Below, piece by piece: positions 1 to 8,040 of a stretch of 64,000 bases of DNA. Position 1 is the stretch's first letter. Every line of letters begins with the position of its first letter. The translations under genes were made by a program, and so were the position numbers. Origin of the DNA: Oceanirhabdus sp. W0125-5 (GTDB lineage: Bacteria > Bacillota > Clostridia > Clostridiales > Clostridiaceae); NCBI RefSeq assembly GCF_027938815.1, contig NZ_CP115913.1, forward strand, positions 3,258,001 to 3,322,000, written 5' to 3'. The notes under the pieces were generated by a model, which did not search any database, was not told the DNA's origin, and saw nothing but the letters and a program-made list of their open reading frames with translations.

Positions 1-22
1 AAACATGAATTATGTGAAGAAA

Positions 23-82
23 GAAGTAAGTTACCCATAATTTTCATGTGATGTTCATTTTGTATGGAGAACAACTTACTTC
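23..82 (+). promoter_or_regulatory. Long-range inverted repeat in leader of the uvrA-like operon
   Basis: A perfect 10-bp inverted repeat (GAAGTAAGTT at 23-32, AACTTACTTC at 73-82) with a 40-nt loop ends 19 nt before the Shine-Dalgarno sequence of the first gene. It could form a leader hairpin that controls the operon. No T-tract follows, so it is not a simple terminator. Function is inferred only from position. Confidence 0.35.
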
Positions 83-113
83 GAAATATAAAGATTGTTT
101 GGAGGGATATATT

Positions 114-596
114 ATGAAGATAAACTCAATGTTCGCTGAAGAATTAAGAATCATAACTATACCTGAAATGAGGGTTGCAGTTTGTAATATTGTAAGTGAA
201 GCACCAGAGGAAGATGCATTAAACATAGTTTTGGAATGGGCAGAAAGTGAAAAAATAATGGGAACTGCTCGTATCTTTGGATTTAATACTAGTCCATATT
301 CTAAAGAGAGTAATGAGTATGGTTGGGCAGCTTGTGTAACTATTCCAGAAGATATTGATTTACCAGAATATCTTGAAGAGAAAAGGATGTCAGGGGGTCT
401 CTATGCCTCACTTAGTTGTGTAAATGAAATATATGATTCATGGCAGAAAGTGATGAAGTTGTTAAAAGAAAATACTGAGTATGTATTTGATGAAACTCGT
501 TTAGGTCTTGAGGAACATATAAGTAAAGGCGGGATAAAAGGGAATAGAGAATTTTACATAAATCTTTTAGAGCCAGTAAAAGAAATAGGCAATTAG
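114..596 (+). CDS. GyrI-like small-molecule-binding domain protein
   Basis: A 160-residue cytoplasmic protein resembling the GyrI-like/effector-binding fold (also found at the C-terminus of BmrR and Rob). A typical segment is GWAACVTIPEDIDLPEYLEE followed by a GGLYA stretch, where GyrI-like proteins have a conserved G-x-Y/F. The start at 114 is chosen because GGAGGG lies 7 nt upstream; an in-frame extension to 48 has no ribosome site. Family members bind amphipathic toxins, and some hydrolyse cyclopropane-type DNA alkylators. It is the first gene of an operon with a nucleotidyltransferase (25 nt downstream) and a UvrA paralogue, so detoxification or sensing of a DNA-damaging compound is the likely role (inference). 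No DNA-binding domain is present. Confidence 0.75.
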   Translation: MKINSMFAEELRIITIPEMRVAVCNIVSEAPEEDALNIVLEWAESEKIMGTARIFGFNTSPYSKESNEYGWAACVTIPEDIDLPEYLEEKRMSGGLYASLSCVNEIYDSWQKVMKLLKENTEYVFDETRLGLEEHISKGGIKGNREFYINLLEPVKEIGN

Positions 597-621
597 AAGT
601 GATTAATAAGGGGGTGCTAGT

Positions 622-1533
622 ATGAGTAATGAAATTAGAAAAATGTATGAAGAAGCTCTTGATTCTATTATGAATCAAATGAAAAAGGATAAATATGTTA
701 TTGGTGTGCTACTTGGGGGAAGCTTATCCTATGATGTTGTATGGGAAAAATCAGATATTGATTTGATAGTAATTGTTGAAGATACAAAGAAACCATATAA
801 ATTCCATAGTTTTACTGAGAACAATATAATTATAAATGCTTCCATTTATAATCGAAATAAATTCATGAGGCTATTTGAATCACAACTAAGCAGCAGTCGT
901 TTCCATTCATTTATATCGAAGTCTACTCTTTTGTTTTCAAAAGATGAGTCATTAACAGAATACTATAACAATATGATTAATGTTGGTGAGAATGACAACA
1001 ACATGATTCTTGTATTATATGGTGCAATGGCTGTGGCACATTTAGCTAAGGCACAAAAATGGTTACTAATAAAAGATGACTATATGTACAGCTACTATGA
1101 AATAACACATTTGATAAGAATACTTGCAGATATTGAAGTTGTTCTTAACAATGAAATACCTACAAGAGAGGCCATACATAGAGCTTTAAAATATAATGAT
1201 AACTTTTTTAGGAAGTTATATATAGATTTAGCGCAAGAAGAAAAAAATCCAAAGAATATTTGTAAGGCTATTGAGTTAATACAAAAATATCTTGAAGAAA
1301 GAACTTGTAAGTTATTCAATCCCATATTGGAATTATTATCGGATTATGGGGACTTAATTGGCGCTACAGAATTACATGAGCGATTATCTAAAAAAATGGA
1401 TATCGATAAGGCTTTATTAATTGAAGCTTTTGAATGGCTGGTAGAAAAAGAAAAGATACAAAAATCTTCTTTACCTGTGAGAATAACAACAAAAAGTAGA
1501 ATTCAAGTTGAAGAAGTAGCATATTGCATATAA
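622..1533 (+). CDS. Nucleotidyltransferase-domain protein
   Basis: A 303-residue soluble protein with an N-terminal nucleotidyltransferase core: GGSLSYDVVWEKSDIDLIVI carries the GxS signature and the DxD catalytic aspartates (about residues 33-52). The middle is helical and resembles a HEPN or aminoglycoside-nucleotidyltransferase C-domain. The last about 40 residues resemble a winged helix. A GGGGTG ribosome site precedes ATG 622. It lies between a GyrI-like protein and a UvrA paralogue, 12 nt from the latter. The substrate is unknown. Drug-modifying and regulatory nucleotidylation are both possible, and the operon context favours a role in toxin resistance. Confidence 0.75.
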   Translation: MSNEIRKMYEEALDSIMNQMKKDKYVIGVLLGGSLSYDVVWEKSDIDLIVIVEDTKKPYKFHSFTENNIIINASIYNRNKFMRLFESQLSSSRFHSFISKSTLLFSKDESLTEYYNNMINVGENDNNMILVLYGAMAVAHLAKAQKWLLIKDDYMYSYYEITHLIRILADIEVVLNNEIPTREAIHRALKYNDNFFRKLYIDLAQEEKNPKNICKAIELIQKYLEERTCKLFNPILELLSDYGDLIGATELHERLSKKMDIDKALLIEAFEWLVEKEKIQKSSLPVRITTKSRIQVEEVAYCI

Positions 1534-1545
1534 GGAGATGTTAGT

Positions 1546-4404
1546 ATGATTAAAAACTTAGAAATTAAAGGTGCACGAGTGAATAATCTAAAGGATATAA
1601 GTGTTAATATACCTAAAAATGCTCTTACTGTGGTTACTGGTGTTAGTGGCTCGGGAAAATCCTCCCTTGTATTTGATGTAATATTTAGTGAAGGGCAAAG
1701 AAGATTCTTATCATCTTTGAATACATACGCAAGAAGGTTTGCTCCACTATTAAAAAAGCCTGATGTTGATTTTGTTTTTGGATTATCTCCAGTATTAGCT
1801 ATATCACAGAAGAAAGGGATAAACAATCCAAGATCAACGGTTGGGACTATGACAGATATTTCTGACTATCTAAGAGTTCTTTTCTCATCTCTAGGAACTA
1901 TTAATTGTCCATATTGTTCACATGAATTTGAATCAAAAACTACAAATCAGATTGTTGAACACATTTTAACTTTACCAGAGGGAACAACTGTAGAAATATA
2001 TGCTCCAGTTAATAAAGTATATGGTGAAGATTATGATTATTTATTTGATGAGATAAGATCAAAAGGATATAGGAAATTTAGAGTTGATGGTGTATTACTT
2101 GATTCTGGAAAGAAACATGGATTAGATGATAACAAGGAATATAGAATTGAGGTATTAATTGATAAATTTGTTATTAAGGATTCAATACATAAGCAGCTTA
2201 CTGAAACTATAAATAATGGTTTATTTATTGGTGAATGCTTCTTATGTATAGACATTTATGGAGAAAAAATTGACGAAAATGCTTTAACAGAATTTTATAA
2301 TAGATTTGGCTGTAAGGATCACCATATAGTTGTTGGAGAACTTTTACCATACTATTTTACACCTAATGAGTCAGATAGCGCATGTAGTACATGTCGTGGA
2401 ACAGGCATATATCGCAAGGCTGAACCTAGGTTAGTTGTTGACAAATGGAATAAGACAATTAGACAAGGCGCTTTAACAAATACATTTCTAAGCATTAAAC
2501 ATCCTGGTAAATATATGATGCTATATAGTTTGGCTCAACATTATAATTTCAGTCTTGATATACCTTTTAAAGAGTTACCATTAGAAGCACAAAATGTGTT
2601 GTTTTATGGAACTAATGGAGAAAAAATAAAACAAATCAGACCAGATGATGTTTCAAAGAAGCATCCTGATGAAGGAAAATTTTTACGCTACAGTGGAATT
2701 ATAAATCAATTAGATAAAGCATATAGAATATCTAGCAGGAAAGGTGATGCTGAGTATAATTATGATTTTATATATAAAAAGCATATGTCAGAGCAAGTGT
2801 GTCCAGAATGTAATGGTACAAAACTTAAAAGACAGAGAATGCTGGTAAATATTAATGGTAAAAATATATACGAACTAGGGGAAATGCCTATAGATGAGCT
2901 GGTAGATTTTCTAGAAAGTACATCTATACCTCTTAATAAAAAGCAGATAGGGGATCAAATATTAAAAGAAATAACTAGCCGCCTTAAATTGCTTTTAGAT
3001 GTAGGTTTAAATTATATAAATTTAAACAGAAGAGGTGATAGTGTATCTGGAGGAGAATTACAGAGGATTCGTCTATCTACTCAGCTTAGTTCAGGACTTT
3101 CTGGAATGTTGTATGTACTTGATGAACCAAGCATCGGTCTCCATTCCAGGGACAGTAATAAAATAATCAAGACTTTGAAGCAACTAGTAGATGCAGGTAA
3201 TACTGTATTAGTAGTTGAACATGATATGGACACTATTGCCGCAGCAGATCATATAATTGAAGTTGGTCCTGGTCCTGGTAATTATGGTGGACAGATAATG
3301 GCAGAAGGAAATATTAATGAAATTTCTAAAGATAAAAAATCTCTCACTGGACAATATCTGAGTGGTAGTAAGAATATCCCTTTGCCTCAAACAAGAAGAG
3401 AATCAAATGGTAACTATATTAGCATAAGGGGAGCTCGTGAAAATAACCTGAAAAATGTTAATGTGGATATTCCTTTAGGTGTATTTATTTGTGTCACTGG
3501 GGTTTCAGGCTCAGGTAAGAGTAGTCTTATAAATAGCGTTCTGCATAAAGGTCTACATTCAAAATTATATGATATAAGGACAACACCTGGGAAACATGAT
3601 TCAATAGAAGGGTATGAATGTATTAATAATGTAATTAATATAGATCAATCACCTATAGGTAGAAATTCTCGTTCAAATCCAGCTACTTATATTGGTTTCT
3701 TTAATAAAATACGTGACTTGTTTGCAGATACTGATGATGCGAAGAAATGGGGTTATGAGAAATCACATTTTAGTTCAAATAATAAAGATGGACGTTGTGA
3801 TGAATGTGCTGGAAACGGTCTATTGATAACAGAACTTCAATTTATGCCTGATGTAGAAACTGTATGTCCTGCATGTAAGGGTACAGGCTTTAGTAAGGAT
3901 ATTCTAAAAGTTAAGTATAGAGGTAAAAATATTTCTGAAGTCCTAAATATGTCAGTAGAAGAAGCACTTCAATTTTTCAGTGATCATAAATATATAGAAC
4001 ATAAACTTAAAGTAATGGCTGAGTTAGGATTAGGATATATAAAACTCGGTCAGTCTTCCAGTACCCTTTCTGGAGGCGAAGCTCAGAGAATTAAACTTGC
4101 TTCAGAGCTTGGTAAAATAAAAAGAGGGGCTCATAACCTTTATATTCTTGATGAGCCTACAACTGGCTTGCATCTGTCTGATATAAAGTATCTTTTAAAT
4201 AGTCTAAGTAAACTGGTGAATGCTGGACATACGGTATTAGTTATTGAACATCATATGGATGTTATAAAATCATCAGATCACATAATTGATATAGGTCCAG
4301 AAGCAGGTAAATTAGGAGGATATGTAGTAGCTGAAGGGACTCCTGAAGAAATTATGAATGTTTCTGAATCGTATACAGCTCAGTTTCTAAGAAAAGTATT
4401 GTAG
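1546..4404 (+). CDS. UvrA-family excinuclease ABC ATPase (paralogue)
   Basis: A 952-residue tandem ABC ATPase that recognises damaged DNA in nucleotide excision repair. Both halves have a Walker A (GVSGSGKSSL near residues 33 and 652) and a signature (VSGGELQRIRL, LSGGEAQRIKL). Zinc-module cysteines are visible as CSTCRGTG, CPECNGTKL, CDECAGNG and CPACKGTG. The segment between about residues 125 and 255 looks like the UvrB-binding domain, so this is a full-length UvrA rather than the short UvrA2 type. It lacks uvrB beside it and instead follows GyrI-like and nucleotidyltransferase genes, suggesting an accessory copy dedicated to chemical DNA damage. Start ATG 1546 follows AAGGAG. Housekeeping uvrA cannot be excluded without the rest of the genome. 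Confidence 0.88.
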   Translation: MIKNLEIKGARVNNLKDISVNIPKNALTVVTGVSGSGKSSLVFDVIFSEGQRRFLSSLNTYARRFAPLLKKPDVDFVFGLSPVLAISQKKGINNPRSTVGTMTDISDYLRVLFSSLGTINCPYCSHEFESKTTNQIVEHILTLPEGTTVEIYAPVNKVYGEDYDYLFDEIRSKGYRKFRVDGVLLDSGKKHGLDDNKEYRIEVLIDKFVIKDSIHKQLTETINNGLFIGECFLCIDIYGEKIDENALTEFYNRFGCKDHHIVVGELLPYYFTPNESDSACSTCRGTGIYRKAEPRLVVDKWNKTIRQGALTNTFLSIKHPGKYMMLYSLAQHYNFSLDIPFKELPLEAQNVLFYGTNGEKIKQIRPDDVSKKHPDEGKFLRYSGIINQLDKAYRISSRKGDAEYNYDFIYKKHMSEQVCPECNGTKLKRQRMLVNINGKNIYELGEMPIDELVDFLESTSIPLNKKQIGDQILKEITSRLKLLLDVGLNYINLNRRGDSVSGGELQRIRLSTQLSSGLSGMLYVLDEPSIGLHSRDSNKIIKTLKQLVDAGNTVLVVEHDMDTIAAADHIIEVGPGPGNYGGQIMAEGNINEISKDKKSLTGQYLSGSKNIPLPQTRRESNGNYISIRGARENNLKNVNVDIPLGVFICVTGVSGSGKSSLINSVLHKGLHSKLYDIRTTPGKHDSIEGYECINNVINIDQSPIGRNSRSNPATYIGFFNKIRDLFADTDDAKKWGYEKSHFSSNNKDGRCDECAGNGLLITELQFMPDVETVCPACKGTGFSKDILKVKYRGKNISEVLNMSVEEALQFFSDHKYIEHKLKVMAELGLGYIKLGQSSSTLSGGEAQRIKLASELGKIKRGAHNLYILDEPTTGLHLSDIKYLLNSLSKLVNAGHTVLVIEHHMDVIKSSDHIIDIGPEAGKLGGYVVAEGTPEEIMNVSESYTAQFLRKVL

Positions 4405-4466
4405 TATATCTTAATCAAGTGTGTCAAGCTATGTTTAAAAATAGTTTTGAATATACATCAATTTTA

Positions 4467-4491
4467 AAGGGAAGCCATTTTGACTTCCCTT
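4467..4491. terminator. Hairpin between convergent genes
   Basis: AAGGGAAG and CTTCCCTT form an 8-bp stem with a 9-nt loop between the convergent uvrA-like and acetyltransferase genes. The T-tract is poor on both strands, so termination is plausible but not certain. Confidence 0.45.
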
Positions 4492-4538
4492 GATACACCT
4501 TTTATGAGAAATATAACTTAACTGATAATGGTCATAAT

Positions 4539-5045
4539 CTACAAATCATTACTAAATGTATATGCAATTCCCAGTCCATCATCATAAATATCATCTACAT
4601 CTAAATGTTTCTTAAAATTATTCCCAACCATTTCTTTTATTACTGATTCCCAGAATAGATGTGATATTGAATTATTAGGATGGAGAGTTAGCTCCCATTT
4701 ACCTGGATGCATCTCAAATACTTTCTTAGCTGCATATTTTCCTATTCCACTTCTACGATATTTCTTCATAACAAAGAACTCACTCATAAAAAGCGTATCT
4801 TTATCTTTAGATACATAACAATAATCACATACCATAGCAAACCCTGCGAGTTTGTCATTAACTTTTATAAAATATGGGAATCTTTGCTTTTCTGTCCAAT
4901 AGTAATCTAAATATGTATACCCATATAACCCAAGAAAATTCACATCACTATTTTCATACTCTGAAAAGTCATATTCATACAACTCGATTAATCGTGCTAA
5001 TATTTCTCGTTCCTCTTGAGCTACCTTTACAATTTCTATATTCAT
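4539..5045 (-). CDS. GNAT-family N-acetyltransferase
   Basis: A 168-residue protein of the GNAT fold. The acetyl-CoA-binding signature R-R-S-G-I-G-K-Y-A-A-K follows a beta strand (EFFVMKKYRRSGIGKYAAK, about residues 90-108), and the later strand ELTLHPNNSISHLFWES matches the typical N-x-x-A/S-x-x-F/Y-W segment. The substrate is unknown. It is monocistronic, convergent with the uvrA-like gene, and its start at 5045 follows a ribosome site rich in AAGGGG. Nothing in the context fixes its role. Confidence 0.8.
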   Translation of the reverse strand: MNIEIVKVAQEEREILARLIELYEYDFSEYENSDVNFLGLYGYTYLDYYWTEKQRFPYFIKVNDKLAGFAMVCDYCYVSKDKDTLFMSEFFVMKKYRRSGIGKYAAKKVFEMHPGKWELTLHPNNSISHLFWESVIKEMVGNNFKKHLDVDDIYDDGLGIAYTFSNDL

Positions 5046-5296
5046 AATAAACTTTCCCCTTTTCTTATGATGTATAAACTTTTTTATTACAGATGATTTA
5101 CAATTTTATAATAAATTATAGATAGTCTGCACTCTAATTATAACTTAATTCCAATATAATGTAAAAGCTGGTAAAGGTTTTTCTAGAACACTAGCATTGA
5201 TAAGTACTGTGGGTTAAATATATAATAAAAGTATTACTGTAGTTTAGTTTTAGAAAGTTACTTATTCACTTTTTAATTAAGGGGTTGAGTTTATGA

Positions 5297-5500
5297 AAAG
5301 GGTTAACAGAGTGGATATTTTGCTGGAAGATAAATGGATGGCTTACTGCTAATGGTGAAAAGGTTAAGGACATAGATAACTGGGTTAAATTCGATAAACT
5401 TACAGAAGGAAAATACATTGAGTTTCAGTGGGTAAAAGGACATTCAGATCATTTTGAAAATACACTTTGTGATCTTTATGCGAAGGATGCTATAAATTAG
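5297..5500 (+). pseudogene. C-terminal remnant of ribonuclease HI
   Basis: One open frame from 5297 to 5500 translates to a typical RNase HI C-terminal half: a LTEWIFCWKINGW segment, then ANGEKVKD, then the hallmark WVKGHSDHFEN and a final CDLYAKDAIN. The N-terminal catalytic half is absent and the frame opens just after a TGA (5294-5296) with no start codon. I read it as a truncated pseudogene. The only ATG with a ribosome site (5293) is in another frame and ends after 18 codons. Confidence 0.75.
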
Positions 5501-5572
5501 ATAAAGGAGTAATTAATTTTATGATACAAAAAGGTTAATAAATTAAAAATATTAAAAATCGACAAAAAATAC

Positions 5573-5600
5573 TTGAATATCAGAATATTAGTGTTATAAT
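5573..5600 (+). promoter_or_regulatory. Promoter of the pbuX-xpt operon
   Basis: TTGAAT, a 16-nt spacer and TATAAT at 5595-5600 place transcription start about 10 nt before the riboswitch aptamer. Confidence 0.6.
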
Positions 5601-5614
5601 ACTTATTATAATTT

Positions 5615-5690
5615 AACTCGTATATGCTTGGTAATTGGTCCAAGCGTTTCTACCAGCTAACCGTAAATTAGCGGACTACGAGGAGTTGTT
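5615..5690 (+). promoter_or_regulatory. Guanine-type purine riboswitch aptamer
   Basis: P1 is CTCGTA (5617-5622) with TACGAG (5677-5682). P2 is GCTTGG (5626-5631) with CCAAGC (5640-5645). P3 is GCTAA (5656-5660) with TTAGC (5668-5672), closing the invariant CCGTAAA loop. The core TTTCTACC is present. The J3/1 segment reads ACTA, with C at the specificity position, which indicates guanine/hypoxanthine rather than adenine. It controls the downstream xanthine salvage genes. Confidence 0.93.
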
Positions 5691-5761
5691 TGTATCATGG
5701 TGATATAATATTTTCTTTTTATAGATATCTGAGAGTATTAAATAACGTTATGGTATATTTT

Positions 5762-5805
5762 ATAGCAACACCTCGAACTTTTTTTGAGGTGTTGCTATTT
5801 TTTTT
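5762..5805 (+). terminator. Riboswitch-controlled intrinsic terminator
   Basis: A 13-bp stem (ATAGCAACACCTC with GAGGTGTTGCTAT) is followed by a run of T. The 5' arm CAACaCCTCG (5766-5775) can instead pair with CGAGGaGTTG at the 3' side of riboswitch P1 (5679-5688), with one mismatch. Ligand binding locks P1 and frees the terminator: an OFF switch by transcription attenuation. Confidence 0.92.
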
Positions 5806-5835
5806 AAGAAATTATGACATAAGGAGATCAAGTAC

Positions 5836-7188
5836 ATGAACAAAGAAAAGATGCACCAAAGAGAAATTAACTTAACTTATGAAGTAGAGGATAATCCATC
5901 ATTATTTAAAAAGATATTGTTTGGATTTCAGCACATTTTTGCTGCTTTTGGAGGAATAGTAGTTGTACCACTTGTATTATCAAGTGCTTTAGGATTAGAT
6001 GCAAAAACTACAACAGCAGTTATAAGTGCATCAATATTGGCAGCAGGTTTAGCAACTATTGTACAAGCTAAGGGTTTTGGCCCTGTTGGTTTTAAGACAT
6101 CATGCATAATGGGGACAGACTTTACTTTTGTATCTCCATCTATATCAGTAGGTACTGTTTTAGGATTACCAGGAATAATTGGCGCCACAATTTTAGGGGC
6201 AATTTTTGAAATTATTTTGAGTTATTTTATTAGACCTTTAATGAAATTGTTTCCACCAATAGTTACAGGGACAGTTGTATGTTTAATTGGACTTACCTTA
6301 TTACCAGTTTCTATAGATTGGGCAGCAGGAGGTTATGGTTCAGCTGATTATGGAAGTATGTTGAATATTTCAATTACAATGTTAGTTTTAATTTTAACTT
6401 TAGTATTAAATAATTATGGAAAAGGTATGATAAGTAGTGCCTCAATATTAATTGGAATGATAGTAGGATACTTGGTATGTATACCATTAGGATTAGTTGA
6501 TTTTACAGCAGTACAACAAGCAAGTTGGGTATCGTTTCCGAATATATTTGAATATGGTGTTATATTTGATTTTAAGGCTCTATTAGCATTTATTCCAGCA
6601 TACTTTGTAACAACTATTGAAACTGTTGGTTGTTTGAAGGCAGTAGGAGAAGCTTCAAATATTGACATGAATGATAAAAGGATAGGCTCAGGCGTACTGG
6701 CAGATGGGGTTGGCAGTATTATAGGAGGAGCAGTTGGTGCATTTCCAAACACTTCATTTAGCCAAAATGTAGGAGTAATATCATTAACAAAGGTAGCAAG
6801 TCGTCATGTAGCTGTAATGGCGGGTATATTGATGGTTGCATTAGGTTTTTTACCTAAGCTCGCAGCTTTAATAAGTGGAATTCCTCAACCAGTACTAGGT
6901 GGAGTAGGTATAGTAATGTTTGGAACAGTTGCAGCTGCAGGTATAAAAACATTAAGCAGAGTAAAATTAACAGATAGAAATCTTTTGATAATTGCTACAT
7001 CTATAGGATTAGGTTTAGGTGTAACATTTAGACCAGATGTAATTGCACAACTGCCTGAAGGACTAAAAATGATATTTGCATCAGGAATATCAACAGGAAC
7101 AATAACAGCTTTAGTTTTAAATCTAGTATTAAAAGAAAAGGCTATAAAAATAGAAGAAAATAGAGATGCATTAGGAGAGGTAATATAA
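5836..7188 (+). CDS. pbuX: Xanthine permease (NCS2 family)
   Basis: A 450-residue polytopic membrane protein of the nucleobase:cation symporter-2 family with about 12-14 hydrophobic segments. The early [17 protein letters not shown] segment and the later TFSQNVG-like motif ([22 protein letters not shown]) are characteristic of xanthine/uracil permeases. It follows a guanine riboswitch and overlaps xpt by one base, so xanthine is the likely substrate. It is turned off when guanine is plentiful. The order pbuX-xpt is the reverse of that in Bacillus subtilis. A strong AAGGAG precedes ATG 5836. Confidence 0.9.
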   Translation: MNKEKMHQREINLTYEVEDNPSLFKKILFGFQHIFAAFGGIVVVPLVLSSALGLDAKTTTAVISASILAAGLATIVQAKGFGPVGFKTSCIMGTDFTFVSPSISVGTVLGLPGIIGATILGAIFEIILSYFIRPLMKLFPPIVTGTVVCLIGLTLLPVSIDWAAGGYGSADYGSMLNISITMLVLILTLVLNNYGKGMISSASILIGMIVGYLVCIPLGLVDFTAVQQASWVSFPNIFEYGVIFDFKALLAFIPAYFVTTIETVGCLKAVGEASNIDMNDKRIGSGVLADGVGSIIGGAVGAFPNTSFSQNVGVISLTKVASRHVAVMAGILMVALGFLPKLAALISGIPQPVLGGVGIVMFGTVAAAGIKTLSRVKLTDRNLLIIATSIGLGLGVTFRPDVIAQLPEGLKMIFASGISTGTITALVLNLVLKEKAIKIEENRDALGEVI

Positions 7189-7757
7189 TGGATAGTTTAA
7201 AAGAACGTATATTAAAAGAAGGAAAAGCGTTAGATGAAACTGTATTAAAGGTTGATTCTTTTTTAAATCATGGTGTTGACCCTAAATTAATGTATGATAT
7301 GGGTACACATTTTAAAAAATATTTCGAGAAACATGGAATCACAAAAATATTTACAATAGAGAGTTCAGGAATTGCTCCAGCTGTAATGACAGCAATGCAA
7401 ATGGATTTAAGTATGGTTACATTAAAAAAGCAAAAGTCTAAAATTTTAAATGGTGGAGTTTATCAAACAACAGTGCATTCCTTTACTAAGGGATTAGATT
7501 ACGAACTTACCTTATCTAAGGATTACATTTCAAAGATTGATAAAGTTCTTATTATAGATGATTTCCTGGCAAATGGTGAAGCAGCTTTAGGAGCTATCAG
7601 GCTAGTGGAAGAAGCCGGTGCTACTGTTGGAGGAGTTGGAATTGTAATAGAAAAATCATTTCAACCAGGTAGGAAAATGCTAGATGAAAAAGGGTATGAT
7701 GTGTATTCATTAGCAAGAATTAGTAAACTTCAAAAGGGTTCAATTGAATTTTATTAG
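7188..7757 (+). CDS. xpt: Xanthine phosphoribosyltransferase
   Basis: A 189-residue cytoplasmic type I phosphoribosyltransferase that converts xanthine and PRPP to XMP. The PRPP-binding loop is [13 protein letters not shown] (about residues 125-137), and the length equals the Xpt family norm. The C-terminal [14 protein letters not shown] is also typical. ATG 7188 overlaps the pbuX stop (TAATG), giving translational coupling so uptake and salvage are made together under the guanine riboswitch. A terminator follows directly. Confidence 0.95.
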   Translation: MDSLKERILKEGKALDETVLKVDSFLNHGVDPKLMYDMGTHFKKYFEKHGITKIFTIESSGIAPAVMTAMQMDLSMVTLKKQKSKILNGGVYQTTVHSFTKGLDYELTLSKDYISKIDKVLIIDDFLANGEAALGAIRLVEEAGATVGGVGIVIEKSFQPGRKMLDEKGYDVYSLARISKLQKGSIEFY

Positions 7758-7778
7758 AAAAAGTAATATAAAGTAGAT

Positions 7779-7825
7779 AAAGACTATGAAGAATCTAAGT
7801 GACTTAGAACTTCATAGTCTTTTTG
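7779..7825 (+). terminator. Terminator of pbuX-xpt
   Basis: AAAGACTATGAAG and CTTCATAGTCTTT form a 13-bp stem followed by TTTTTG. A similar hairpin occurs at 38347. Confidence 0.9.
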
Positions 7826-8040
7826 CGTTAAGTAAATTCTATTGTCCAAATAGCTTAATTATGCATTGGTATATTTGTAATGATTTGGAAGGTTAACTTA
7901 TAAATATGTAGAATAGTACAATAGAATATTTATTTACTAACTTAGGTTCTATTAAATATGGAAATTTTTAATAACTTTAGGATTTCTTAATAATTGGAAT
8001 GTTAAAATTGAATCATCAAATGATACAAGGAGGTGGAGTA

